A DNA stretch of 64,000 nucleotides from Desulfobacter hydrogenophilus (GTDB taxonomy: Bacteria > Desulfobacterota > Desulfobacteria > Desulfobacterales > Desulfobacteraceae). Shown piece after piece: positions 47,826-57,400 of this stretch. The stretch is from the NCBI RefSeq assembly GCF_004319545.1, contig NZ_CP036313.1, positions 1,065,501 through 1,129,500 on the forward strand, read 5' to 3'. The position numbers and the translations under genes were made by a program. The stretch's first letter is position 1; each line of letters opens with the position of its first letter. The notes beneath the pieces were generated by a model. It searched no databases. It saw only the letters and a program-made list of their open reading frames with translations, and was not told where the DNA came from.

Positions 47826-48983
47826 TTATTTATGCTGGTGAACCCGGGGGGTTTTTACCATCTGGGCAAACAGCAGTGAAATAAGCGCCAATCCCGCTGA
47901 AACAAAAAACGGGATGCGCCAGTTGATGGTCCACAGAAAACCGCCCACTACCGGCAGGATAACAGCGGTCAGGTGGTTGATGGTAAAAGCAACCGACATG
48001 GACGGAGCAATATCTTTTGGATCGGCCTGTTTCCTGAAAAAGGAATTGATGGCAATCATGAAACTGAAAAACAAGTTGTCTGCCAAGTACATCCCTGTGG
48101 CAAAATACTGGTTTTCCACCAGTGCGTAACCCAGGAACACCAGGAACAGTCCCGTATATTCAACGGTCAGCATGGTGCGCTCACCATAACGATTAATGGC
48201 CCTTCCAACGACAGGGCTTAAAAAATAGGTGATGATATTGTTCACCACAAACAGGGTGGAAATGTAGGCGACTGAAAAATGGTATTTTTGTACCAGAAGA
48301 AAAACCGAGAACACCATAAAAATCTGCCGCCGCGCACCGCTTAGCAGGTTAAGCACATAAAAGAGCCAGTATTTTTTCCTCAAAATCAATTTCTTGTGCT
48401 GCACCGGAAGGGCTTTGTCCACCGGTTTTCTTGTATAAGAATAAAGACCGATCAGGATGACAACCGACCCGATAATAAAGAATATCTTCTGTATGGACAG
48501 ATAGTCGGAAATGACCCATATAAATATTCCAACGGTAATATTTGACAGTGCTGTATAGCTTTTCAGCCTTGCCAGAACAATGGGAACCCTTTCGCCGGCA
48601 AAATATTGCAGGGTAAGGGACTGATTACAGGTTTCAAAATAATGATACCCCGTGGACAGAATCAGGGTCGTTACCAGCAACCCGCCAAAGGAGGGGAACA
48701 ATCCTGCCATCATGTCGCCAAGGCCCAGCAAAAGAACTGCCAATGCAGCAAAGCGGTGTTCGGCAACGATCAACAGGATAAACACGGCAAAGAAGGTCAG
48801 GAAACCTGGGATTTCCTTTACCGACTGGATGGCTCCGACCTGAATGGAATTAAGCCCAATGGTGTCAACGGCAAAATTATTAAATAAGGTTTGCCATCCC
48901 TGGAAGCCAAATGCCGATGCCATGACCAGCATTACCAGGTATAAATACATTGGGTTGTCTTTGTAATTTTTAAATTGGTTCAT
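47826..48983 (-). CDS. MFS transporter
   Basis: A 385-residue protein with about 12 TM segments, beginning NQFKNYKDNPMYLYLVMLVMASAFGFQGWQTLFNNFAV. A central cytoplasmic loop (SYTRKPVDKALPVQHKKLILRKKYWLFYVL) and VVGRAINRYGERTML fit the MFS fold. The substrate cannot be read. It is the first gene of an operon with the molybdoenzyme (15 bp apart) and its ferredoxin subunit, so it probably imports the enzyme substrate. Its promoter at 49103-49130 contains a 19-bp dyad. Confidence 0.85.
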   Translation of the reverse strand: MNQFKNYKDNPMYLYLVMLVMASAFGFQGWQTLFNNFAVDTIGLNSIQVGAIQSVKEIPGFLTFFAVFILLIVAEHRFAALAVLLLGLGDMMAGLFPSFGGLLVTTLILSTGYHYFETCNQSLTLQYFAGERVPIVLARLKSYTALSNITVGIFIWVISDYLSIQKIFFIIGSVVILIGLYSYTRKPVDKALPVQHKKLILRKKYWLFYVLNLLSGARRQIFMVFSVFLLVQKYHFSVAYISTLFVVNNIITYFLSPVVGRAINRYGERTMLTVEYTGLFLVFLGYALVENQYFATGMYLADNLFFSFMIAINSFFRKQADPKDIAPSMSVAFTINHLTAVILPVVGGFLWTINWRIPFFVSAGLALISLLFAQMVKTPRVHQHK

Positions 48984-49101
48984 AATTTACACGTATTACC
49001 TTTTTTGTCCTTAAATAAAAATCACTACCGCCATTGAGATGGGCAACAAATTGTGGTTCATCGTTTTGATCCATTCCATTAATTATCATACTGTAAAGCA
49101 T

Positions 49102-49130
49102 GACAATACTCGGTATTGTCTGTTTGTCAA
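49102..49130 (-). promoter_or_regulatory. Promoter of the MFS-molybdoenzyme operon with dyad operator
   Basis: On the minus strand TTGACA (49130-49125) and TATTGT (49108-49103) are 16 bp apart. GACAATAC-CGA-GTATTGTC (49102-49120) is a perfect dyad overlapping the -10. It shares ATACCGAGTA with ATACCAAGTA in the tetR promoter. Confidence 0.6.
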
Positions 49131-49239
49131 GAAAATCATACTCAGCGGTATTGTTTTTTGCAAAAAATGAGAAAAACCCAGCCATACCTCGCTGGGTCAA
49201 CCCAAGGAGAAGGTGTTGCCGGTATTCCTTGCAACGTTC

Positions 49240-49853
49240 AGATGCAAAACGTATTGAAATGACATTGGGTTGTGTACTTGGACCTTTACCGGCAACTATC
49301 TGCTTAAAACCCGGCATAAAACTATATTTTATGGCGTGGTTATTCATCACTTTTTCAACTGTTTCCATCCAGACTGGTTCAAGATCTGCTTCTTCATAGC
49401 ATTGTTCTGCCTGTTCAAAGTTGGATAGAGCAGCAGTGTGATAGCTGAGCTTAATGGTGCAGTATTGATAACTTCAAGAATACGAGGATGCCATTCTATA
49501 CGTTGTTGTTTCGGAATATACCTTATCAGCTCTTTGTGGGAAAATTCATCAGGGTGTTTTAAAAAATTTTGCCATGCATCCTCCTGTGCTTCCTCAAATC
49601 ACCCAAGTTTAGTTAGGATATCACGCTTCATGGTATCCAGGTGATAGCTTGAACCTCGGTACAACCGCCCATCTTTCTGAATTTTTAGCCCTTTTTCTAC
49701 CCATTCCAAAGCCTTTGCCGGTTTTCGGTACGATAAAAGTAAACCTGCAATAATCTCGCAATCTTTCGGTAATAGTTCGGTTTCCTCACAGATAAAAACA
49801 TATAAGTTTAAATCACGTCCGGCAGCATAAATGGTTTTTAATGTTTCCCCCAA
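49240..49853 (-). pseudogene. Decayed TPR-like (possibly SWIM zinc-finger/DUF6880-type) protein
   Basis: The fragment MGETLKTIYAAGRDLNLYVFICEETELLPKDCEIIAGLLLSYRKPAKALEWVEKGLKIQKDGRLY, then an in-frame TGA, then FEEAQEDAWQNFLKHPDEFSHKELIRYIPKQQRIEWHPRILEV, then a frame change to ALSNFEQAEQCYEEADLEPVWMETVEKVMNNHAIKYSFMPGFKQIVAGKGPS. Together these look like the C-terminal helical-repeat part of one larger protein. At least one stop, one frameshift and a deletion interrupt it. The family name is tentative. Confidence 0.6.
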
Positions 49854-50309
49854 TTGTCGTTGATCACATCATCCTTTATAAATATCCAGTTTTCACACGG
49901 GTTGAAAGATAATCCGATTTGACATGTAACATCACCGGAGGTATCAAACTGTTCCATTGGGCTAAACTTTTTCGGAAACCCAATGAGTTGACAGCACTTC
50001 TATGTACAGGCCTATATTTTTCCAGGCTTTTTGAAGAAATGATGCATGATCGATAAAAATGATATCAGATAAAGGGGTGATTCCTTTAATGCTTCTTCTG
50101 TGCGGCTTGAAATAGAATCGATTTGATTTTCATTCAAAACTTGAATGAACCCCGCATTGGGATTCGACCCTTTTAATCGTTCATGGTTGCCCCCTGTGTC
50201 AGGGCAGATGAAATTTGTCGAGCTCCCTGTGAGCTTCTCGGAATAAAGTGTCCCTTTTATCCTATACAATGTATTTTCCACCCTTCGTCTCATGGTGGTC
50301 TCCAGGTTC
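49854..50309. other. Gap without a supported gene
   Basis: Short open frames exist on both strands, but none has a recognisable family or ribosome site. It probably holds more of the flanking pseudogenes. Confidence 0.4.
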
Positions 50310-50734
50310 AGCCTGAAGATTCCGGATCAGTTTTCCCAGGACACTCTGACAAAAGTCCTGCAAGTTCTAAAGGTGCTGTAATATTTTTGCCTTCGGACAA
50401 TATCAAGGCTTACCTGTCTCTGGGGTATACGGACATGCGCAAATCCATTAACGGATTGTTCATTCTGGTCAGTGAGCATATGGAGTTGAACCCTTTCTCC
50501 GGTAACCTGTTCGTCTTCTGCAATCGCAGGCAGAATATGATAAAGGTGCTGTATTGGGACAAAAACGGCTTCTGCTTATGGCATAAGAGGCTGGAGAAGC
50601 ATTTTTTCAAATGGGCAACGTCGCAAAGGGAAATTATAATGATTGGAAAACGGGAACTTTCTTGGTTGATGGACGGACTTTTCATCCACCAGGCCGAGGC
50701 TCATAAACCGCTGCAATATTCCGTACTTTATTAA
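50310..50734 (+). pseudogene. IS66-family remnant (tnpA tail and tnpB)
   Basis: SLKIPDQFSQDTLTKVLQVLKVL and stop (to 50381) is the C-terminus of IS66 TnpA. The overlapping next frame, VIFLPSDNIKAYLSLGYTDMRKSINGLFILVSEHMELNPFSGNLFVFCNRRQNMIKVLYWDKNGFCLWHKRLEKHFF, is IS66 TnpB. The tnpB start codon is lost (GTA/ATA) and tnpC is absent. Confidence 0.85.
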
Positions 50735-50941
50735 GATTTTAGTATATTTTTTTGTCATCTTGGTTCAGCGGGGAAATTTCTTTTTAAATTGCTTTGTGAC
50801 CATTAGTTTGGTATTTTTTTGAATACGTAACGCCTCTGTTTTTGTGGTTGTTTTTTTTGATTCAAGCCTTAGAAAATATACACTTAAACAGAGGCTTTTT
50901 AAATATGTAACCACCTTATATTTAAATTAATTAGCTCTATT

Positions 50942-51199
50942 TTGTGCTGTCGATTTCAACCCCCCTTATGTAAAGGTGTTATTTTTAAAAATATCGAAAT
51001 TGTTAATGATTTCATGGCAAAGACAAAAACATCTACGGGGTTGAAGATTTTTACGTCTATTCTTGATAAAAATTTTGAAACTGGTCGTAAAGTAGCGGAC
51101 GGTTTTAAAAAAAATATGAGAATTCAGTTTGATGAATATTTGCCGCAATGGAACTATGTTGCTGTTCCTATGACAATTAAAATTAAGAATGCAGATTAA
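50942..51199 (+). pseudogene. ISAzo13-type transposase, C-terminal fragment
   Basis: MAKTKTSTGLKIFTSILDKNFETGRKVADGFKKNMRIQFDEYLPQWNYV resembles the C-terminal end of ISAzo13-family (Rhodopirellula-type DDE) transposases, which end with a GLKV...GRKVSD...WNYTI pattern. The upstream catalytic part is missing. Confidence 0.65.
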
Positions 51200-51238
51200 A
51201 TCTGCGTTCTTAATGTAAAGGAGTATGAAAAAGCACAG

Positions 51239-52330
51239 ATGACAGGATTATATAAAAAAACGGTGATAGGGATACTGGTACTGCTTTTGGGAAACCAAGC
51301 CTTTGCCGGAGACTTTAATATCGACGAGGATAGGAACAAAGGCATCATCAGATTCGAAATTGATAACGACACGGTCTGGGATATGGACAGCAATTTTACC
51401 AACGGATGGAGCATTCAATACCATACCCCCCTATATAAAGGATGGGGTGATGTTAATGCCCCCGGCCTTGTCAAATGGGTGGGCCAGCACATTCCAGGTC
51501 TTGACCTAAAAGAGAGTTTCGTCCGGAACGGCTACGGCCTGGGACAGAATATGATCACTCCCGGAGATCTTCGGGTGGCGGTTCCCCAGGACGGGGACCT
51601 GCCCTATGCCGGCACCCTGACGCTGAGCAGCAATTGGCAGAATTTCACCTGTGACAACGCCCGAACCTTCCAGTTTACCGTTGGACTTCTGGGGAAAGAA
51701 ACCGGGGCAGAAAATCTGCAAAAATTTGTCCATAATGACCTGGATATTGCCGATGACCCCAAAGGATGGGATACCCAGAGAAAAACAGAGCCCATCCTTA
51801 ATATAGGTTACCTGTACACCCGCCGCCTGGCCTACTTTGGTCAGTATACAGACAACTGGGCTGGCCAGCTGGACATGGATGCAAATGCCTCTTTGGGCAA
51901 CCTTTACACCAGTACGGAAATGGGTGCAAGCTTTCGATTTGGATGGAATATGCCCCAGGGATTTGCCTCGACACCGGCCCCTCCGGGGGTGGGTGTTTTC
52001 CAGGCTGCCTATCTGCCGAAACCGGCCGGGGCATCCCCCCACGGGTTCGAAGTAGTGCTGGGGGGCTCCGTAACGGCCCTCCTCTATTCCGTCCTCTATG
52101 ACGGGAGTATTCTCACCAGTGACGATAGGGATGTTGAACGGGAAAATTTCATAATTTCGGGTATCCTGGGGGTGAATTACCATTACTATGAACGATTTTC
52201 CATCCATCTTTATTTTGCTGCGTCAACGGATCTTATAAAAGAAGAAAAATTACCGGCTCCCCTGCCGGGCCGGGAAAAGACCCACGGAGATTTGTCATAC
52301 GGGGCCTTTATGATCGATTTTTACTTTTAA
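51239..52330 (+). CDS. lpxR: LpxR-family outer-membrane lipid A deacylase
   Basis: A 363-residue protein with a signal peptide (KKTVIGILVLLLGNQAFA, cleavage about 23/24). Seen: the LpxR/DUF2219 signature FEIDNDTVWDMDSNFTNGWSIQY, with the Asn43-Asp44 pair and FTNG corresponding to active-site residues, GYGLGQNMITPGDLR, and alternating beta strands ending in a terminal aromatic (IDFYF), as in outer-membrane barrels. It would remove the 3'-acyloxyacyl group of lipid A. The length is close to the family. AGGAG lies 17 bp before the ATG used here, so the start is not certain. It sits in an envelope cluster with mprF-like and hydrolase genes, after IS debris. Confidence 0.88.
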   Translation: MTGLYKKTVIGILVLLLGNQAFAGDFNIDEDRNKGIIRFEIDNDTVWDMDSNFTNGWSIQYHTPLYKGWGDVNAPGLVKWVGQHIPGLDLKESFVRNGYGLGQNMITPGDLRVAVPQDGDLPYAGTLTLSSNWQNFTCDNARTFQFTVGLLGKETGAENLQKFVHNDLDIADDPKGWDTQRKTEPILNIGYLYTRRLAYFGQYTDNWAGQLDMDANASLGNLYTSTEMGASFRFGWNMPQGFASTPAPPGVGVFQAAYLPKPAGASPHGFEVVLGGSVTALLYSVLYDGSILTSDDRDVERENFIISGILGVNYHYYERFSIHLYFAASTDLIKEEKLPAPLPGREKTHGDLSYGAFMIDFYF

Positions 52331-52585
52331 AGGCCAGGTTTAAAATTGAATAGATCAGAAAAGATAATGAAATCATTTTAAAGAGCATATACAGATCGGC
52401 CCTTTCTGAAGAGGCAATTATGATTGCCTTTGATGCTCCGGCTTTGAGGTTTTTGTATTCTTCCCCTTGAACTGTTAGATTTCTATCTGTTTACCAAGTC
52501 TCATTTTAAACAATTGACATTTGTGGTGTATTAAAATTGTATTTGTTTACGGTAAAATCGGTTATTTTCAAAGAAAAAGGGATAA

Positions 52586-53458
52586 ATGAAAACATATCTT
52601 ATCTGTTTTTGTATTCTATTGCTTGCGTTGTTATTCTGGTACGGATATGTTTTGTTGAAACCCATGCCCGGTGCTTTTGTCCGCTATCTTGCCTGGACCA
52701 TTACACCTGCCGCCACTGTATTGCGGGGAAGTACCAATACCGGGGATGCAACCATCCATTATGTCAGCTACGGCAGTGGTCCGGCAGTATTGCTCTTGCA
52801 TGGAGGATTGAGCAACCGTCTAATCTGGTTTTCCCAGATTCCCTGGCTGGTAGCAGCAGGGCGGCAGGTGGTGCTGCCGGACACTCGAGGTCACGGAGAT
52901 TCCGGACTTGGCTCTCAAGAATTGAACTATCGATTGCTCGCATCAGATGCGATCCATGTTCTGGACAAACTCAACATCCAGCAGGCCGATATCATTGGCT
53001 GGAGCGATGGCGGAAATACAGCATTGCAAATGGGACATTACTGGCCGCAACGGGTTAAGAAAATGGTTGTTATTAGCGCGAATTTTAATCCTTTGGGCCT
53101 TATTCCCGACGCGCTGGGCGAAACGCACACACAATCCAGCGGATTGGAATACTGGTTCAAAAGCTGGTGGACCGGTGCCGGAAGACGCCTGGCTATTCTG
53201 GAAAAACGTATTAAGAGAATGTGGCTTACCCGTCCAATGATAACGCCGGTTGAGTTAAAAGGGATTGTCCTCCCAACCCTGGTGATTATCGGCGAACATG
53301 ACATCATCTCAATCGGACATGCAAAGCAGATGGCCGAACTTTTGCCGCACGGCGTCCTGGAGGTCATCCCAGGCGGCCATTCTACACCTGTAACCCATTC
53401 GGTTCAGCTAAATGAAGCGATTGCCAATTTTTTTGGAATTCATGGGCCGGCCCAATGA
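52586..53458 (+). CDS. Membrane-anchored alpha/beta hydrolase
   Basis: A 290-residue protein. Seen: an N-terminal TM/uncleaved signal (YLICFCILLLALLFWYGYVLL), the oxyanion region LLHGGLSN, DTRGHGDSG, the nucleophile elbow GWSDGG (Ser140), the acid in IIGEHDII and the catalytic His in PGGHSTP. The substrate is unknown; an extracytoplasmic esterase or lipase is likely. AAAAGGG precedes the ATG. It is followed by a MITE and the mprF-like gene, so any operon with mprF is now interrupted by the element. Confidence 0.88.
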   Translation: MKTYLICFCILLLALLFWYGYVLLKPMPGAFVRYLAWTITPAATVLRGSTNTGDATIHYVSYGSGPAVLLLHGGLSNRLIWFSQIPWLVAAGRQVVLPDTRGHGDSGLGSQELNYRLLASDAIHVLDKLNIQQADIIGWSDGGNTALQMGHYWPQRVKKMVVISANFNPLGLIPDALGETHTQSSGLEYWFKSWWTGAGRRLAILEKRIKRMWLTRPMITPVELKGIVLPTLVIIGEHDIISIGHAKQMAELLPHGVLEVIPGGHSTPVTHSVQLNEAIANFFGIHGPAQ

Positions 53459-53482
53459 ATTAATTATTGTCTAACGAACTTA

Positions 53483-53643
53483 GGACCGCAGATTAAATAA
53501 GTTGGGCAGAAATAACGCCGAATTTTGGTTCATCTACAAGGCCGCATTAAAGATTGAATAGCAGGCCTATTTGGGCTTTGATGCAACGAAGTAGATGGGC
53601 CAAAAGGCAAGCTATTTCGTTGAAGTTATTTCATCTGCGGTCC
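53483..53643. mobile_element. 161-bp MITE, copy 1
   Basis: Ends GGACCGCAGATTAAATAA and inverted GGACCGCAGATGAAATAA, flanked by TTA on both sides (53480-53482, 53644-53646). It is nearly identical to 56239-56398. A further lone end GGACCGCAGATTT follows at 53647. Confidence 0.9.
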
Positions 53644-53688
53644 TTAGGACCGCAGATTTGATGTCGAATCAGCAAAGGATGGTATTGC

Positions 53689-56238
53689 ATGATTGAAAAA
53701 ATTCTTCACCGGATAAAACCCTATATCGGCTTTGTGCTGTTCATTGTGGCAATCCTTATCGTCCACCATGAACTCAAGGTGCACAGCATTGAAGAAATTG
53801 CAGCCGATCTTGCGCAGGTTCCCATGTCCGTCATTCTGCTGGGCGTCCTGCTGACGGGAATCAATTACCTGTGTTTGACAGGGTATGATTTTATGGCCCT
53901 GCGTTACCTGGGCAGGACCGTGCGGCCCAGGAACGTAATCATGGCATCTCTGATCAGTTTTTCCATCAGCAACAATACCGGCCAAGCTCTGATCAGCGGG
54001 TCGTCCATGCGATATCGTTTCTACAGTCTCTGGAACCTTTCCGGCATGGACATCATCAAGCTCTCCCTTTTTATCAGCCTGATGTATGTGCTGGGCGCTG
54101 CAACGCTTTTTGGCATCACCACGGTGACCTCCCCTGGGCTGATGGCGGCGTCACTGCCCCTGGCCCACACGGTCCAATGGCTTGCCTGGTTCTTCCTGGC
54201 AGCCCTGGCAGTCTACTGGTGCATCATCTTGTTTCGTAAAAAACCATTCATCATCAGGGGCATGGAACTTTTTCTGCCGGGACCCGGTCTTACACTGGCC
54301 CAGACACTCATTGCCATGATGGATATTGTTTTAAGTTCATTTGTTTTATATCTATTTCTTCACGTTCATGCGGACATTTCGTTTCACTCTTTTCTTGCTG
54401 TTTATATTGCCGCCCAGATTCTGGGACTGTTCAGTCAGGTCCCCGGGGGCCTCGGCGTATTTGAAGGGGCGTTTCTCTATCTTCTGGGGAATGACATCCC
54501 TGCATCATCTGTTTTTGCGGCTCTGCTCGTGTTTCGGCTTGTCTATTATTTTGTTCCTCTTGTACTCTCCGGAGCAGGGTTGCTCACCTATGAACTTTTG
54601 CAGCATCGTACCTTGGTCAAAGAAAATGCCCAGGCAACCCTCGGGTATCTTTCCCGGGGGATTCCCCATATTTTTTCGATCCTGCTGGTTCTGGCTGGCG
54701 GATTGTTACTGGTTTCCGGGTCAACCCCAACTGATCGCGGTGCATTGAAATGGCTGTATAAGACATTGCCACTATCGGTGATGGAGGCCTCCCATCTGAT
54801 CGGCAGCATTGTTGGCCTTCTGCTGTTGTTCATGGCCCGGGCAGTGCGGCTGCGCATTGATGCGGCCTATTTTGGCATCCTTGTGCTGCTGGTCACAGGC
54901 GCCGTCTCCTCCCTGCTCAAAGGTTTTGACTGGCAGGAGGCCCTGGTGCTGGGAATATTTTTGATTCTATTTCTGCCGTCCCGGCGATTTTTCTATCGAA
55001 AATCCTCATTGTTCACCATGCCCTTTTCCTGGTCATGGCTCGGGTTTGTGGGTGTTGTTATTATGGGCACCACATGGATCGGATTGTTTTCCTACAAGCA
55101 TGTTGAATATACCAATGACCTTTGGTGGCGGTTTGCCTATAATGGCGATGCACCCAGATTTTTAAGATCTTCACTTATCCTTGCCGTTATGGTGCTGTCG
55201 TTTTGTGTTTACCGCCTGATGCGGGTACGGCCCCAAAAGGCTCACCTGCCGACCCAGGAGGAAATTGATGAGCTGGAACCCATTGTTCACAATGCCCGGG
55301 ATACCCAGAGCCACCTTGCCCTGATCGGGGATAAGACCATTTTGTGGGGTCAGAACCGGGAATCCTTTTTGATGTACGGCACAACGCCAAAGTTCTGGAT
55401 TGCCATGGGAGACCCTGTGGGGAAACCGGAATCCCACGATTCACTGGTGTGGCAGTTCCGGGAGACAGCAGATAAAAACGGTGCCAGGATTGCCTTTTAC
55501 CAGATCTCCAAAGGGAACCTGCCCCTGTATCTTGATCTTGGACTGGTGCTGATCAAGCTGGGAGAGGAGGCCCGGGTTTCACTGACGGATTTTGATCTTA
55601 AAGGCGGAAAACGCTCAGGGCTGCGCAACACAAATAACAAATTCTCCAAACTGAACCTGGAATTTCGTATTCTGGAACGTGATCAGGTAAAAGCAGATAT
55701 CCAGGGACTGCATCAGGTTTCAGACGCCTGGCTGAAAACCCGGAAGGCAGATGAGAAAGGCTTCTCCCTTGGATTCTTTTCAGAAACCTACCTTTGCCGG
55801 AGCCGATGTGCAGTGGTCATGCAGGGAGAAACCATTCTTGCCTTTGCCAATTTGTGGGAAACCGACAGCAAAGAAGAGATCTCCATTGATCTGATGCGGT
55901 ATACACCAGAGGCCCCGGGGGGTATCATGGAATACCTGTTCATTCAGCTCATGCTGTGGGGGAAAAGCCAGGGGTATCACTGGTTCAATCTTGGCATGTC
56001 CCCCTTGTACGGACTTGAGAAGCACCCACTGGCACCGCTGTGGCACAAGGTGGGGAATGCGGTCTTTAAATATGGCGATAATTTCTATAATTTTGAAGGA
56101 CTGCATGCATACAAGGAAAAATTTGATCCGGTCTGGCAACCGCGTTACCTTGCCACCCCTGCCCTGGCTGCACCCGCTGTTCTATTGAGTGTTACCGGAA
56201 TGATAGCGGGCAGTTGGAAAGGTATTTTTACCAAATAA
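53689..56238 (+). CDS. mprF: MprF-like phosphatidylglycerol aminoacyltransferase/flippase
   Basis: An 849-residue protein. Seen: an N-terminal flippase region of about 12-14 TMs (FVLFIVAILIVHHELKVHS, FSQVPGGLGVFEGAF is a family hallmark) and a cytoplasmic C-terminal DUF2156 synthase domain (about 535-840) with KFWIAMGDPVGKPE, RIAFYQISKGNLPLYLDLGL, KRSGLRNTNNKF and FNLGMSPLYGLEKHP. Relatives transfer Lys or Ala from tRNA to phosphatidylglycerol and flip it, lowering surface charge and giving peptide resistance. The gene is bracketed by two MITEs; the second abuts its stop codon, which is part of the target duplication. Confidence 0.93.
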   Translation: MIEKILHRIKPYIGFVLFIVAILIVHHELKVHSIEEIAADLAQVPMSVILLGVLLTGINYLCLTGYDFMALRYLGRTVRPRNVIMASLISFSISNNTGQALISGSSMRYRFYSLWNLSGMDIIKLSLFISLMYVLGAATLFGITTVTSPGLMAASLPLAHTVQWLAWFFLAALAVYWCIILFRKKPFIIRGMELFLPGPGLTLAQTLIAMMDIVLSSFVLYLFLHVHADISFHSFLAVYIAAQILGLFSQVPGGLGVFEGAFLYLLGNDIPASSVFAALLVFRLVYYFVPLVLSGAGLLTYELLQHRTLVKENAQATLGYLSRGIPHIFSILLVLAGGLLLVSGSTPTDRGALKWLYKTLPLSVMEASHLIGSIVGLLLLFMARAVRLRIDAAYFGILVLLVTGAVSSLLKGFDWQEALVLGIFLILFLPSRRFFYRKSSLFTMPFSWSWLGFVGVVIMGTTWIGLFSYKHVEYTNDLWWRFAYNGDAPRFLRSSLILAVMVLSFCVYRLMRVRPQKAHLPTQEEIDELEPIVHNARDTQSHLALIGDKTILWGQNRESFLMYGTTPKFWIAMGDPVGKPESHDSLVWQFRETADKNGARIAFYQISKGNLPLYLDLGLVLIKLGEEARVSLTDFDLKGGKRSGLRNTNNKFSKLNLEFRILERDQVKADIQGLHQVSDAWLKTRKADEKGFSLGFFSETYLCRSRCAVVMQGETILAFANLWETDSKEEISIDLMRYTPEAPGGIMEYLFIQLMLWGKSQGYHWFNLGMSPLYGLEKHPLAPLWHKVGNAVFKYGDNFYNFEGLHAYKEKFDPVWQPRYLATPALAAPAVLLSVTGMIAGSWKGIFTK

Positions 56239-56398
56239 GGACCGCAGATTAAATAAGTTGGGCAGAAATAACGCCGAATTTTGGTTCATCTACAAGGCGC
56301 ATTAAAGGTTAAATAGCAGGCCTATTGGACCTTTGATGCAACGAAGTAGATGGACCAAAAGGCAAGCTATTTCGTTCAAGTTATTTAATCTGCGGTCC
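56239..56398. mobile_element. 160-bp MITE, copy 2
   Basis: Same element and orientation as 53483-53643, ends GGACCGCAGATTAAATAA in perfect inverse, flanked by TAA (56236-56238, 56399-56401). Confidence 0.9.
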
Positions 56399-56400
56399 TA

Positions 56401-56500
56401 ACAGCCATGGGCTGACCTGGTCTATCAATACCGAGGCTCAACCCACACCAAAGCATGAAAGTAATTCAGTAACCTATTGGAACTTTCATATAAAAAAAAC
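56401..56500 (+). repeat. Leader repeat shared with the H+-ATPase, copy 2
   Basis: About 95 percent identical to the reverse complement of 26042-26141, immediately after MITE copy 2 and 70 bp upstream of the mtfA start. Confidence 0.8.
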
Positions 56501-56569
56501 AATCAGACAATAAAAAAAGATGGTCTAGATAAAGATGGTTTCTACGTTAGACTAAAAAAGGTTACGCTT

Positions 56570-57367
56570 ATGTTTGACTGGTTTGCTGATCGACGCAGAA
56601 AAAAACTGATCCAGACACCTTTTCCCGCCTCATGGGAAACTATTGTCCGCAGTAATGTGGCCCATTTCTGTATGCTGGAGAATGCCCAGCAGGATCACCT
56701 TCGTGACTTGGTAAAGGTCTTTGTCGCCGAGAAAAATTGGGTTGGCGCAGGCGGACTGGAACTTACAGATGAGATCCGCGTAACGATTGCGGCACAGGCT
56801 TGTCTGCTTCTTCTTGGACTGGCCCACAATTATTATAGGAATGTCGAATCCATCATCGTTTATCCTTCTACGGTTGTCCCCCCTCAACGCAGGCCGAGTT
56901 TCTTTGATAATACAATTGCACCCGCCGAAATCGCCCATCCCATCATCGGCCAGGCATTCCAGAATGGGCCGGTAATTATCATCTGGGATGCTGCCCTGAG
57001 TGGCGGCCGCCATCCCGAATCCGGTCACAACGTGATTTACCATGAATTTGCCCACAAGCTTGATATGCTGGATGGCATGGCCGACGGAACACCACCACTG
57101 CAAGACCGGACTGAATACCATGACTGGGTTCTGATCTGTTCGCGTGAATATCTGCGCCTTAAAAAGGATGCGGGCAAGGGCAGGAAATCTTTTCTTGATG
57201 CCTACGGTGCAACAAATGAAGCAGAATTTTTTGCAGTTGCCACCGAGCAATTTTTTGACCAGCCTCAACGAATGCGGGAGAACACACCGGATCTTTATCG
57301 TGTTTTGCAGGAATACTATAATCAGGATCCTTCCGAACGGGTGTCCCGAAATACCTGCACAGGTTAA
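56570..57367 (+). CDS. mtfA: MtfA-type zinc peptidase
   Basis: A 265-residue protein from the ATG at 56570 (AAGG upstream). A longer frame from a TTG at 56477 starts inside the leader repeat. Seen: FDWFADRRRKKLIQTPFPASWETIV, RVTIAAQACLLLLGL, the zinc motif H158-E-F-A-H162 in NVIYHEFAHKLDMLDG, and AEFFAVATEQFFDQP with the third ligand Glu. MtfA in E. coli binds the repressor Mlc and cleaves peptides, linking it to glucose uptake. It stands upstream of the DUF1003 and transglutaminase genes on the same strand. Confidence 0.92.
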   Translation: MFDWFADRRRKKLIQTPFPASWETIVRSNVAHFCMLENAQQDHLRDLVKVFVAEKNWVGAGGLELTDEIRVTIAAQACLLLLGLAHNYYRNVESIIVYPSTVVPPQRRPSFFDNTIAPAEIAHPIIGQAFQNGPVIIIWDAALSGGRHPESGHNVIYHEFAHKLDMLDGMADGTPPLQDRTEYHDWVLICSREYLRLKKDAGKGRKSFLDAYGATNEAEFFAVATEQFFDQPQRMRENTPDLYRVLQEYYNQDPSERVSRNTCTG

Positions 57368-57400
57368 CCGGGATACGTTATATTATTGGGACAAGAGAAA

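Noticed and set aside
48970..49239. C-terminal two-thirds of a 132-residue ORF upstream of the MFS gene
   Set aside because: The frame runs through the MFS promoter and operator and overlaps the MFS start; only its first part matches the pseudogene upstream.
50012..50293. 93-residue minus-strand ORF
   Set aside because: No recognisable family and no clear ribosome site; it lies between IS debris and the IS66 tail.
56477..56569. N-terminal 31-residue extension of MtfA
   Set aside because: It starts at a TTG inside the leader repeat shared with the H+-ATPase gene; homology begins near 56570.
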